A DNA stretch of 64,000 nt, from positions 1 through 64,000 of the forward strand of contig NZ_JAAXMM010000019.1 in NCBI RefSeq assembly GCF_012276985.1. Reading direction: 5' to 3'. Below are positions 33,807 through 42,700 of the stretch, piece by piece. This DNA is from Agrobacterium sp. a22-2 (GTDB lineage Bacteria; Pseudomonadota; Alphaproteobacteria; Rhizobiales; Rhizobiaceae). The notes beneath the pieces are model-generated. The model saw only the letters and a list, made by a program, of their open reading frames with translations, did no database searches and was not told where the DNA came from. The first letter of the stretch is position 1, and each line of letters begins with the position of its first letter. A program made the translations under genes and the position numbers.

Positions 33807-36250
33807 GCGCGCAATCTTTCATTCTGGGGATCAAACAGCGGCTGGTCGACCTGGACCACGGCCTTGAAGCGCTCGCCGAAGATCTCCACCTCGATCTCCG
33901 TGCCGGGCACGGCCAGATCGGCCCGCAGCATGCCGAGCGCAATGGATTTGCCGACCCGGTAGCCCCAATTGCCCGATGTCGTCTCGCCGACCACCTGGCC
34001 ACCGTGCCAGAGCGTCGACATATAAGACGCATCGCAATCGCCGGCCTCCACCACCAGCGTCACGAACCGCTTCGAAACGCCGGTCTGCTTCTCGCGCTCC
34101 AATGCCGCGCGGCCCTTGAAATCGGGCTTGCTCCAGTCGATGAAGCGTTCCAGCCCGCCCTGAAGGATGGTGTAGTCGGTCGACAGATCGCCCTTCCAGG
34201 CGCGATAGCCCTTTTCGATGCGCAGCGAATCCAGCGCTTCCATACCGAAGGGTTTGAGACCGTGTCTTTGGCCGGCCGCCCAGACGGCGTCGAAGATCAC
34301 GGCGGTGTCATCGATTTTCGTATGGATTTCCCAGCCGAGTTCGCCGGCAAAGGACACCCGCACCAGCTGGCACCAGCGCCCGGCGATCTGGCAGCTCTGA
34401 TGGGTCAGCCAACCCTTGGCGAGATCAGCGTCAGACACGTCTGCCAGAATATCGCGCGATTTGGGGCCGGACAGGATCTGGCAGGAGAAATCCTCGGTCA
34501 CGTCATCGAGCGTGAAGGCCGCATCTTCGGGCAGGTGTTTCTGCAGCCATTCGAAATCGTGCCACTGCGCCGTTGCCGCCGTGATCAGGAAGAAGAAATC
34601 CTCCTCCAGCGCCATGACGGACATTTCCGTCACGATGCGGCCCTTGTCGTCGGAAAAATAGGCAAGGCCGATGCGGCCGGGCTTCGGCACCTTGCCGGTG
34701 GTGAGATCAAGCAGCCAGGCGCGCGCGCCTTCGCCTTTCAGCCGATAGCGGGAAAAGCCCGGCAGATCGAGAATGCCGGCAGCATGGGTGACCGCCAGAC
34801 ACTCCTCCTCGATCCGCGCCGCCCACGGTCCCGCCCGGTTCCAGGTCTGCGTGGACTCCTCGGACGTATCGTCGCCCGGCTTGACGTACCAGTTGGCGCG
34901 CTCCCAGCCATTGTAGGGCTTGAACTGCGCGCCAAGTGCGGCGATCCGGTCGTGGATCGGCGAGAGCTTCCGGTTGCGGCCGGCCGGCCAGGCGTGCTTG
35001 GGAAAATGCATCGCATATTCATGGCCGTAGATTTCCATGCCCTTTGCCACGCAATAGTCCTGGGTCGCAAAGCTGGTAAACCGGCGCGGATCGCAGGACC
35101 ACATGTCCCATTCGGTCTGACCCTCCGTCACCCATTCCGCCAGCACCTTGCCGGCGCCGCCGGCCTGGCAGATGCCGAAGGTGAAGACGCAGGCCTCGAA
35201 TGCGTTCGGCACGCCGGGCATGGGGCCGATCAGCGGATTGCCGTCCGGCGCGTAAGGGATCGGGCCGTTGATCATCTTCGACAGGCCCGCCGTGCCGAGG
35301 ATCGGCACCCGCTCGACGGCATCGTTCAGATACCATTCCAGCCGCTCCAGATCGTCGGGAAACAGCTGGAACGAAAAATCCTCCGGCATCGGATCATCCG
35401 GCGTCACCCAATGCGCCTTGCAGTTCTTCTCGTAGGGACCGAGATTCATGCCGGTCTTTTCCTGGCGCAGGTAATAGGAGCTGTCGACATCGCGCAATAG
35501 CGGCAGCTTGTGCCCGACCTCCTTCGACCAGGCCGCCAGTTCCGGGATTTCCTCAAACAACATGTATTGATGGCTCATCACCATCATCGGCACATCGCGG
35601 CCGAACCATTTGCCCACTTCGCGCGCATAATAGCCGGCGGCGTTGACCACCTTCTCGCAACGGATTTCGCCCTGCGGCGTCGAGATCACCCACTCGTCGT
35701 TTTCGCGGCGCACCCCGGTGGCGGGACAGAAGCGAAAGATTCTTGCGCCCAGATCGCGCGCGCCCTTGGCCAGCGCCTGGGTCAGCTGCGCCGGATCGAT
35801 ATCGCCGTCATAGGGATCATAGAGCGCGCCGGTCAGGTCATGAGTCTCGACGAAGGGATATTTCGACCTGATCTCGTCCGGCGACAGAATGTCGAGATCC
35901 ATGCCCTGATAGCGGCCCATGCCGACGACGCGCTTGAATTCCTGCAGCCGCTCCTTCGAATGGCCAAGCCGCACCGAGCCGGTGACGTGATAGTTCATCG
36001 GATAATCGACCAGCGTGCCGAGCTCGCGGTAGAGCCCGGCGGAATAGCGCTGCATGTTCATGATCGACCAGGAGGACGAAAAGGTCGGCACATTGCCGGC
36101 CGCATGCCAGGTCGAGCCCGCCGTCAGCTCGTTCTTCTCCAGAAGCACGCAGTCGCTCCAGCCGGCCTTGGCCAGATGGTAGAGACAGGAGGCCCCGACA
36201 GCCCCGCCTCCGATGATCACGACGCGCGCATGCGACGGCAAACCTGACAT
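33803..36250 (-). CDS. FAD-dependent oxidoreductase/aminomethyltransferase fusion (DMGDH-like), first copy
   Basis: Also 815 residues with the same two-domain plan as the next gene but diverged across its length. FAD site VVIIGGGAVGASCLYHLAKA; TAGSTWHAAG with His49 at the covalent FAD position; T-protein half with HAAGILDLPGFSRYRLKGEG and ELGWEIHTKIDD. The two copies probably handle successive or different methylamine substrates, e.g. dimethylglycine and sarcosine; the split is not provable from sequence. It is the first gene of the leftward operon that ends with the Rieske oxygenase. Confidence 0.9.
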   Translation of the reverse strand: MSGLPSHARVVIIGGGAVGASCLYHLAKAGWSDCVLLEKNELTAGSTWHAAGNVPTFSSSWSIMNMQRYSAGLYRELGTLVDYPMNYHVTGSVRLGHSKERLQEFKRVVGMGRYQGMDLDILSPDEIRSKYPFVETHDLTGALYDPYDGDIDPAQLTQALAKGARDLGARIFRFCPATGVRRENDEWVISTPQGEIRCEKVVNAAGYYAREVGKWFGRDVPMMVMSHQYMLFEEIPELAAWSKEVGHKLPLLRDVDSSYYLRQEKTGMNLGPYEKNCKAHWVTPDDPMPEDFSFQLFPDDLERLEWYLNDAVERVPILGTAGLSKMINGPIPYAPDGNPLIGPMPGVPNAFEACVFTFGICQAGGAGKVLAEWVTEGQTEWDMWSCDPRRFTSFATQDYCVAKGMEIYGHEYAMHFPKHAWPAGRNRKLSPIHDRIAALGAQFKPYNGWERANWYVKPGDDTSEESTQTWNRAGPWAARIEEECLAVTHAAGILDLPGFSRYRLKGEGARAWLLDLTTGKVPKPGRIGLAYFSDDKGRIVTEMSVMALEEDFFFLITAATAQWHDFEWLQKHLPEDAAFTLDDVTEDFSCQILSGPKSRDILADVSDADLAKGWLTHQSCQIAGRWCQLVRVSFAGELGWEIHTKIDDTAVIFDAVWAAGQRHGLKPFGMEALDSLRIEKGYRAWKGDLSTDYTILQGGLERFIDWSKPDFKGRAALEREKQTGVSKRFVTLVVEAGDCDASYMSTLWHGGQVVGETTSGNWGYRVGKSIALGMLRADLAVPGTEIEVEIFGERFKAVVQVDQPLFDPQNERLRA

Positions 36251-36436
36251 GACTGCTCCCTTGTTTTGTGAGAAGTTGTGACGCCGAAACTGACAGTCAT
36301 CAAGCCGCGCAAAACGGCTTTATTGATCGAAGACTTCGATTAGTTTGTCTTGGCGTCCCTTGCGAAAGATCAAGTCGCGGTCGCAGGGCGGGTGATAGGG
36401 TGCAGCCAACAATCCTCAGCTGGAAGAGAATGTGCC

Positions 36437-38197
36437 ATGGCTTCGTTCCGCGCCTTGAACGCCCCGACGAAATACCTGTTCTTCACCGGCAAGGGCGGCG
36501 TCGGCAAGACGTCGCTGAGCTGCGCCAGCGCCATCACCCTCGCCGACCGCGGCCTGCGCATCCTGCTGGTCAGCACCGATCCGGCCTCCAATCTCGATGA
36601 GATGCTGGGCGTTGCCCTGTCCGACAGCCCCGTCGCCGTGCCCGACGTGCCGGGCCTGTTTGCCATGAACATCGACCCCGAACAGGCGGCCGACGACTAC
36701 CGCCGTCGCGTCATCGAGCAATTGGGACCGGCCGCCAGCGACGCGGAAAAATCGACCGTCCGGGAACAGCTCTCCGGCGCCTGCACCACGGAGATTGCCG
36801 CCTTCGACGAATTCGCCGGCCTTCTGTCGGGCGACGAGCAGGGTTTTGACCATATCGTCTTCGACACGGCGCCGACCGGCCACACCTTGCGGCTGTTGAG
36901 CCTGCCGAAAGCCTGGACCGGCTTTCTCGAAAACAACGATCGCGGCGCCTCCTGCCTCGGTCCCCATTCGGGCCTGAAGATGCAGGAGGACCGGTTTCGC
37001 GAAGCTCTCGAGTGTCTCGGCGACGCCGCCCGCACCACCATCATCCTGGTCACCCGCGCCGACAAGGGCGCCATCCGCGAGGCGGCCCGCACATCGGGCG
37101 AACTGGATGCGCTCGGGCTGTCGAACCAGTTGCTGGCCGTCAACGGACGGTTCCATGCCAGCGACACCACGGACCCGATCGCTGCCGCCTTTGCCCGCGA
37201 GCAGGACGAAGCCTTGTCGGCCATGCCGGCAAGCCTTGCCCGCCTGCCGCGCGACGAGGTTGCGCTGCTCGCCTTCGACATGGTCGGCCTGCCAGCCCTG
37301 CGCGCTTTGCTGACGCCGGCAGCGGCGATACCCGCTGTCAACGGCGATGATGTGCCGGACGGCATCGACCTGCCGCGGCTGTCGTGCCTGGTCGACGAGA
37401 TCGCCGCCGGCACCAAGGGTCTTGTCATGGTCATGGGCAAGGGCGGCGTCGGCAAGACGACGATTGCCGCAGCCATCGCCGTCGGCCTTGCAGCCCGCGG
37501 CCATTCCGTGCACCTCACCACCACCGACCCCGCCGCCCATGTCGCCTTCGTCGTCGATGGTGCGATGCCCGGCCTCACCGTCGACCGCATCGATCCGGCG
37601 GCGGAAACCAAACGCTATATCGACAAGATCATGGCAAGCCGCGGCCGCGAACTGGACGACGACGGCAAGGCCCTGCTGCTGGAAGACCTTGCCTCGCCCT
37701 GCACCGAGGAAGTCGCCGTCTTCCACGCCTTTTCCCGCGTCGTCGGCGAGGCGCGCAGCGCCTTCGTGGTGATCGACACGGCGCCGACCGGCCATACCCT
37801 GCTGCTGCTCGACGCAACGGGCGCCTATCACCGGCAGATGACCCGGCATCTGGAAGCCGATGCACCCGGCCGGCTGATCACGCCCCTGATGCGGCTGCAG
37901 GATCCCGACTATACCCGCGTCATCCTGGTCGCCCTGCCCGAGACCACGCCGGTGTCCGAAGCCGGTGCCCTGCAGGAGGACCTGCGCCGTGCCGGCATCG
38001 AGCCTTATGGCTGGGTGATCAACCGCAGCATGACGGCTGCCGGAACCCGCGATCCGCTGCTGCGGGCCCGGCTCAAGGGCGAGCGCGTCCAGATCGAACG
38101 AGTCCGTGATACCTTGGCGAAACGGGTCTATGCGCTGGGATATTGCAGCGAAGCGCCGGTCGGTGTGGAGAAACTCGCTGACCTGTCGAAAGCTTGA
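36437..38197 (+). CDS. arsA: ArsA family arsenite/antimonite pump-driving ATPase, duplicated
   Basis: A 586-residue protein with two ArsA halves. Walker A motifs GKGGVGKT occur at 18-25 and 334-341. Each half has the DTAPTGHTLRLL-type signature (FDTAPTGHTLRLLSLPKAW; IDTAPTGHTLLLLDATGAY). Cys116 (GACTTEIAAF), Cys173 (ASCLGP) and Cys422 (SPCTEEVAVF) line up with the three metalloid-binding cysteines of E. coli ArsA (113, 172, 422). The length equals classical ArsA. ATG at 36437 has GGAAGAG upstream. No arsB, arsD, arsC or arsR is adjacent, which is unusual. Confidence 0.92.
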   Translation: MASFRALNAPTKYLFFTGKGGVGKTSLSCASAITLADRGLRILLVSTDPASNLDEMLGVALSDSPVAVPDVPGLFAMNIDPEQAADDYRRRVIEQLGPAASDAEKSTVREQLSGACTTEIAAFDEFAGLLSGDEQGFDHIVFDTAPTGHTLRLLSLPKAWTGFLENNDRGASCLGPHSGLKMQEDRFREALECLGDAARTTIILVTRADKGAIREAARTSGELDALGLSNQLLAVNGRFHASDTTDPIAAAFAREQDEALSAMPASLARLPRDEVALLAFDMVGLPALRALLTPAAAIPAVNGDDVPDGIDLPRLSCLVDEIAAGTKGLVMVMGKGGVGKTTIAAAIAVGLAARGHSVHLTTTDPAAHVAFVVDGAMPGLTVDRIDPAAETKRYIDKIMASRGRELDDDGKALLLEDLASPCTEEVAVFHAFSRVVGEARSAFVVIDTAPTGHTLLLLDATGAYHRQMTRHLEADAPGRLITPLMRLQDPDYTRVILVALPETTPVSEAGALQEDLRRAGIEPYGWVINRSMTAAGTRDPLLRARLKGERVQIERVRDTLAKRVYALGYCSEAPVGVEKLADLSKA

Positions 38198-38218
38198 ACG
38201 CGGCCTGAGGCTGGCCCG

Positions 38219-39127
38219 TCAGCGCGGCCGGCCGGAACGTAGCGCCTCGGCAACGCCGACGAAATCGCGCGCCGACTGCGGCAGGCTCGATCCCTTGCGC
38301 CAGACCATGCCGACCTGCACCACCGGCAGGGCGCCGGACACGTCGCGGCTTTCGATCCGGTCGCCTTCCAGCGACCACGGCCGATAGACCAGATCGGGCA
38401 GCAGCGCCACGCCCGCCCCGGTCGCCACCAGGCTGCGCACCGCCTCGACGGACCGGGTACGGAAGGCGACATGCGGCCGGGCGCCGAGCGCCGACAGCAA
38501 TTTGCCGGTATTTTCCTCGATTTCGTCGACCGTCAGCATGATCAGCGGTTCGCGGGCGATATCGGCCACGGAAATGATATCGGCCGAGACCAGCGGATGG
38601 CCCATCGGCAGCCAGAGGCGATAGGGCGAGGTCTCCAGGATTTCCGCCTGCAGCGCCATGCGATCGCGCAGGTTGGAAATCACCATGACGGCAACGTCCA
38701 GCTCGCCGCCGATCAGCAGATGCTCGAGATAGGAGCCGTTGTCCTCGATGGCGCTGATCTCGACGCCCGGACAGGCGCGGCGATAGCGAGCCAGCAGATC
38801 CGACAGGACATAACCGGCGACCAGCGAGGTCACGCCGATATTCAGCGTGCCGCCGGCATCCGGCTTGGTGATCGAAAAGGAATTGCGGGCATCCGATACC
38901 GTGGCGAGGATTTTCGTCGCATGGCGCAGGAACTGATGGCCGTTGTGGGTGATCGTCAAGCCGCGCGGATGGCGCTCGAACAGCTCGACGCTCAAATCGC
39001 CCTCAAGCTCCTTGATCGCCTCGGTGACCGAGGATTGCGAAATCGACAGGTTCTGTGCCGCCCGCGTCACCGAGCCCTGCTCGGCCACGGCGACGAAATA
39101 CTGCAATTGTCGAAGTGTGAAGGCCAT
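38219..39127 (-). CDS. LysR family transcriptional regulator
   Basis: A 302-residue regulator: N-terminal winged helix-turn-helix (MAFTLRQLQYFVAVAEQGSV; SISQSSVTEAIKELEGDLSV) and a C-terminal effector domain of the periplasmic-binding type (TLNIGVTSLVAGYVLSDLLA). It is convergent with arsA (21-base gap) and divergent from the EamA transporter gene. The latter is its more likely target, since LysR proteins usually control the divergent neighbour. No clear ribosome site is seen before the ATG. Confidence 0.92.
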   Translation of the reverse strand: MAFTLRQLQYFVAVAEQGSVTRAAQNLSISQSSVTEAIKELEGDLSVELFERHPRGLTITHNGHQFLRHATKILATVSDARNSFSITKPDAGGTLNIGVTSLVAGYVLSDLLARYRRACPGVEISAIEDNGSYLEHLLIGGELDVAVMVISNLRDRMALQAEILETSPYRLWLPMGHPLVSADIISVADIAREPLIMLTVDEIEENTGKLLSALGARPHVAFRTRSVEAVRSLVATGAGVALLPDLVYRPWSLEGDRIESRDVSGALPVVQVGMVWRKGSSLPQSARDFVGVAEALRSGRPR

Positions 39128-39374
39128 GGGCTTTTAGAACACGCCGGACACGCCAAGGGCAAGCGGAACGCGTGGCCCAAGTTGCCGCCGCCGAACCGGC
39201 ATGACAGGCGCCATCTGCGGGCACGAGTTGAACCCTTGCCCTTTTCCTGCATCGCTGCCTTGCGCGGAAAACCCTTTGCAAAAATCAAGAGACGTATACT
39301 ATCTGGTTTCGCCTTCCTGCCGCCAGCGGTGCGCACCTTGATGGTGCACCGTCTTTATTGTCTGAAGTTCCCCC

Positions 39375-40274
39375 ATGAAATCCACGGCTATCGGTTACGC
39401 CTTCGCCCTGCTCGCGTTCGTGGTCTTTTCTGCGCAGGACGGCGTCTCCAAACATCTGGGGGCAGCCTATCCGGCCGTGGTCGTGGCGATGATCCGTTAC
39501 TGGGCCTTTGCCGCTTTCGCCATTCTTCTGGCGATGCGCGGCCGCGGCGGCCTGTCCGTTGCTATAAAGTCGAAGCGGCCCTTCCTGCAGATCTTTCGGG
39601 GCCTGTTGCTTGCCTCGCAGATCCCGATTGCCATCAATGCCTTCACGCTCGTCGGCCTCGCGCAATCCCAGGCGATCTTTGCATCGGGTCCGCTGATCGT
39701 CGCACTGCTGTCGGTGCCGATCCTCGGCGAGAAGGTCGGCTGGCGGCGCTGGACGGCGATCGGTGTCGGTTTCTGCGGCGTATTGCTGATCCTTGGACCG
39801 ACCGGCGCCAGCTTCAATGTCCTTGTCGTGCTGCCGTTGATCGTCGCCTTCATCGGCGCGATCTATGGGCTGACCACGCGCCTGGTCAGCCGCGTCGATG
39901 GCCCGACCACCAGCTTCTTCTATATCGGCGTCGTCGGCGCCGTGGCCCTGACCATCGCCGGCCCGTTCTTCTGGGTGGAGATCGCGCCGGAAGACTGGAA
40001 ATGGATGCTGTTTCTGTGCTTCACCGGCATTGTCGGCCATTACTCGCTGATCAAGGCCTATGAGAACCTGAACGCCGTCGTCGTCCAGCCGATCAGCTAT
40101 CTGCAACTGGTGCTGGCTTCGGGCATCGGCGTCGTGATCTTCGGCGAGACCCTGCGCCTCAACATGGTGGTCGGCGCTATCATCGTCGTTGCGGCCGGTA
40201 TTTTCACAGCCTGGCGCGAACATGTCGTGCTACGGCGCAACCGCGAGCTTGCGGCATTAGATCCTAACGGTTGA
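39375..40274 (+). CDS. EamA/DMT superfamily transporter
   Basis: Inner-membrane protein of 299 residues with ten hydrophobic segments in two EamA repeats (AQDGVSKHLGAAYPAVVVAM in the first; LNAVVVQPISYLQLVLASGI in the second). Probably an exporter of amino acids or metabolites; substrate unknown. It is divergent from one LysR gene and convergent with another, overlapping the latter by 11 bases at the 3-prime ends. Confidence 0.9.
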   Translation: MKSTAIGYAFALLAFVVFSAQDGVSKHLGAAYPAVVVAMIRYWAFAAFAILLAMRGRGGLSVAIKSKRPFLQIFRGLLLASQIPIAINAFTLVGLAQSQAIFASGPLIVALLSVPILGEKVGWRRWTAIGVGFCGVLLILGPTGASFNVLVVLPLIVAFIGAIYGLTTRLVSRVDGPTTSFFYIGVVGAVALTIAGPFFWVEIAPEDWKWMLFLCFTGIVGHYSLIKAYENLNAVVVQPISYLQLVLASGIGVVIFGETLRLNMVVGAIIVVAAGIFTAWREHVVLRRNRELAALDPNG

Positions 40275-41112
40275 GCAGATCGGCCATGGCCGAAATGATG
40301 CGCCGGTGCTGCGGCGCATGCCGGGTACGGATGCCGGTGGCCGCATAGACCGTCTGGGCGATCGGCATGACGTCGGCAACGATCCGCGCCGCACCGCTCT
40401 CGACCAGGTCATCCGCCGTCGGTTTACTGACGAAGGCGGCACCACCCAGACTGCGCAACAGTCCGGCAATCGCGATATTCTGGCCTGAGGCCAACGGAGC
40501 ACCGACGAATTGCGGCAGCGCTAGCCGCTGCGCCCGGTCAAAGGCCGGCGAGTAATTGGCATAGATATAGGTCTCGACCCGCAGATCCACAGCCAGCGCC
40601 GAGAGGGTGCTGACCAGCACATAGGTCATCTCGCCGATGCGCTCATAATGCAGATCCGGCAGATGATGCGGCGTATAGAGAATGGCAAGGTCGAGATCGC
40701 CGCTGGCCAGATCCCGGTTCATCTGGCCGGAATAATCGACCTCCATATAGATCGACGTGGCCGGAAGATCGGCGCGGATCGCCGCCAGCCAGGGACCGGC
40801 CAGCCGCTCGGCCACATCCTGCTGCACGCCGATGCGCATGGCATGCTCATAAGCGCCGGCACTTTCCACCGCCCTGGCCGCCTCGTGCCACTGGCGCTGC
40901 AGCGCGCGGGCATGATCGAGAAAGCGCAGGCCCGCCGATGTCGGAACCGTACCGCCCTTGTTGCGGGTGAACAGCCTGCGGGTCAGCGCCGTCTCCAACG
41001 CCTTGATCCGGTGGGAAATGGTCGATTGGGTGAGGTTCAGGCGTTCGGCCGTGCGATTGAAGCTGCGGGTCTCCATGAGATCCAGATAGGTCTCGATCAA
41101 TTCGATCTGCAT
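40264..41112 (-). CDS. LysR family regulator, likely of the putrescine transport operon
   Basis: A 282-residue regulator. Winged helix-turn-helix: MQIELIETYLDLMETRSFNR and NLTQSTISHRIKALETALTR; effector domain from about residue 90 (AMRIGVQQDVAERLAGPWLA). The open frame runs far upstream, but the protein starts at MQIELIE (41112), as LysR proteins do. It is divergent from the polyamine ABC operon starting at 41357, so it is the likely regulator of that operon. Confidence 0.88.
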   Translation of the reverse strand: MQIELIETYLDLMETRSFNRTAERLNLTQSTISHRIKALETALTRRLFTRNKGGTVPTSAGLRFLDHARALQRQWHEAARAVESAGAYEHAMRIGVQQDVAERLAGPWLAAIRADLPATSIYMEVDYSGQMNRDLASGDLDLAILYTPHHLPDLHYERIGEMTYVLVSTLSALAVDLRVETYIYANYSPAFDRAQRLALPQFVGAPLASGQNIAIAGLLRSLGGAAFVSKPTADDLVESGAARIVADVMPIAQTVYAATGIRTRHAPQHRRIISAMADLLNR

Positions 41113-41356
41113 CGTCGGTCCGGCTTTCCCTCGGGCACCGGCAAACCCGCTCACCGGATGGAGCGCCACTCGCAGGCCCGGTGAGGATAGGAGAGCCGGA
41201 GCATCCCGGCAACCCGTCAGCAAAGTTTCGCTGCGTTCGGAAATTCCGATACCGGCTTTCTGACAAATGAATTTGCGAATGCGGCGAAATAGCGCCACTC
41301 TCACGATCGGGAACAAATGCCGCGAAACGGCGGCTCCGAACCGGGAGAAAATCGAC

Positions 41357-42517
41357 ATGAAGACTATCCTGAAGTCCTGCACTGCCATCACAGCCATTTT
41401 CAGCTTTGCCTTTAACGCCGTTGCCCAGGAGCCGTTGAAAGAACTGGGCAAGGGCGAGGGCGCGCTCTCCATCGTCGCCTGGGCCGGATATATCGAGCGC
41501 GGCGAAACCGACAAGAATTACGACTGGGTCACCAAGTTCGAAGCCGACACCGGCTGCAAGGTCTCGGTGAAGACCGCCGCCACATCGGATGAAATGGTCG
41601 CCCTGATGAACGAAGGCGGCTTCGACCTCGTGACCGCCTCCGGCGACGCCTCGCTGCGCCTGGTCGCCGGCAAACGCGTCCAGCCGATCAACACCGCTTT
41701 GATCCCCAGCTGGTCGACCATCGACGAACGCCTGCAGAACGCCCCGTGGCACACGGTCAAGGATGTGCACTACGGCACGCCCTATGTCTGGGGCCCGAAT
41801 GTGCTGATGTACAATACCGATGCCTTCAAGGACGAAGCGCCGAAGAGCTGGAAAGTCGTCTTCGAGGAAATGACCCTGCCCGACGGCAAATCCAACAAGG
41901 GCCGCATCCAGGCCTATGACGGTCCCATCTATGTCGCCGACGCCGCCCTCTACCTGATGGCCCACAAGCCGGAACTCGGCATCAAGGACCCTTATGAACT
42001 CAACGAGGACCAGTACAAGGCAGCGCTTGACCTGCTGCGCGTCCAGCGCACCCTGGTCGGCCGCTACTGGCATGACGCGATGATCCAGATCGACGACTTC
42101 AAGAACGAAGGCGTCGTCGCCTCCGGCTCCTGGCCCTTCCAGGTCAACATGATGAAGGCCGAGAACACCAAGATCGCCTCCACCTTCCCGGAGGAAGGCG
42201 CCACCGGCTGGGCTGACACGACCATGCTGCATGCCGATAGCGAGCATCCCAACTGCGCCTATATGTGGATGGAGCATTCGCTGTCGCCCAAGGTGCAAGG
42301 CGACGTCTCCGCCTGGTTCGGCACGGTGCCTTCGGTTCCGGCCGCCTGCAAGGGCAATGAACTGCTGACCGACGAGGGCTGCGCCGCCAACGGCTACAAC
42401 GACTTCGAGAAGATCCGCTTCTGGAAGACGCCGGTATCGAAATGCGAAAGCCAGGGCGAGTGCGTACCCTATCACCGCTGGGTCTCCGACTATATCGGCG
42501 TCATCGGCGGCCGCTGA
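41357..42517 (+). CDS. polyamine ABC transporter substrate-binding protein (YdcS/PotD-like)
   Basis: A 386-residue periplasmic binding protein with signal peptide (MKTILKSCTAITAIFSFAFN, ending AVAQ). Mature motifs include LSIVAWAGYIERGETDKNYD, GGFDLVTASGDASLR and TPYVWGPNVLMYNTDAF, the spermidine/putrescine type-2 fold. GGGAGAAAATCGAC gives the start at 41357. It is the first gene of an operon that in order and lengths matches E. coli ydcSTUV-patD. A strong palindromic repeat follows its stop. Confidence 0.92.
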   Translation: MKTILKSCTAITAIFSFAFNAVAQEPLKELGKGEGALSIVAWAGYIERGETDKNYDWVTKFEADTGCKVSVKTAATSDEMVALMNEGGFDLVTASGDASLRLVAGKRVQPINTALIPSWSTIDERLQNAPWHTVKDVHYGTPYVWGPNVLMYNTDAFKDEAPKSWKVVFEEMTLPDGKSNKGRIQAYDGPIYVADAALYLMAHKPELGIKDPYELNEDQYKAALDLLRVQRTLVGRYWHDAMIQIDDFKNEGVVASGSWPFQVNMMKAENTKIASTFPEEGATGWADTTMLHADSEHPNCAYMWMEHSLSPKVQGDVSAWFGTVPSVPAACKGNELLTDEGCAANGYNDFEKIRFWKTPVSKCESQGECVPYHRWVSDYIGVIGGR

Positions 42518-42520
42518 TCT

Positions 42521-42652
42521 TCCCACCTCCCCCTTGAGGGGGGAGGTCGCGCGAACGCGCGAGTGGGGTGATCCTTCTGCCTTATGGGATGCACAGAGAT
42601 GTCACCCCACCCCGGACCTTCGGTCCGACCCTCCCCCTCAAGGGGAGGGTGA
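42521..42652. repeat. composite palindromic intergenic repeat inside the polyamine operon
   Basis: Begins a few bases after the binding-protein stop. CACCTCCCCCTTGAGGGGGG forms one hairpin, CGCGCGAACGCGCG a second, CCGGACCTTCGGTCCG a third and CCTCCCCCTCAAGGGGAGG a fourth. The outer arms GAGTGGGGTGATC and GTCACCCCAC also pair. It is a different family from the repeat at 1916 and 11041 and has the look of a rhizobial mosaic palindrome. Located between binding protein and ATPase genes, it may protect the upstream mRNA. Confidence 0.8.
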
Positions 42653-42700
42653 TATCCCGCGCCGGCCTTGCAACCAGCGCCTTGCTTTCCCGGAGTCCCC

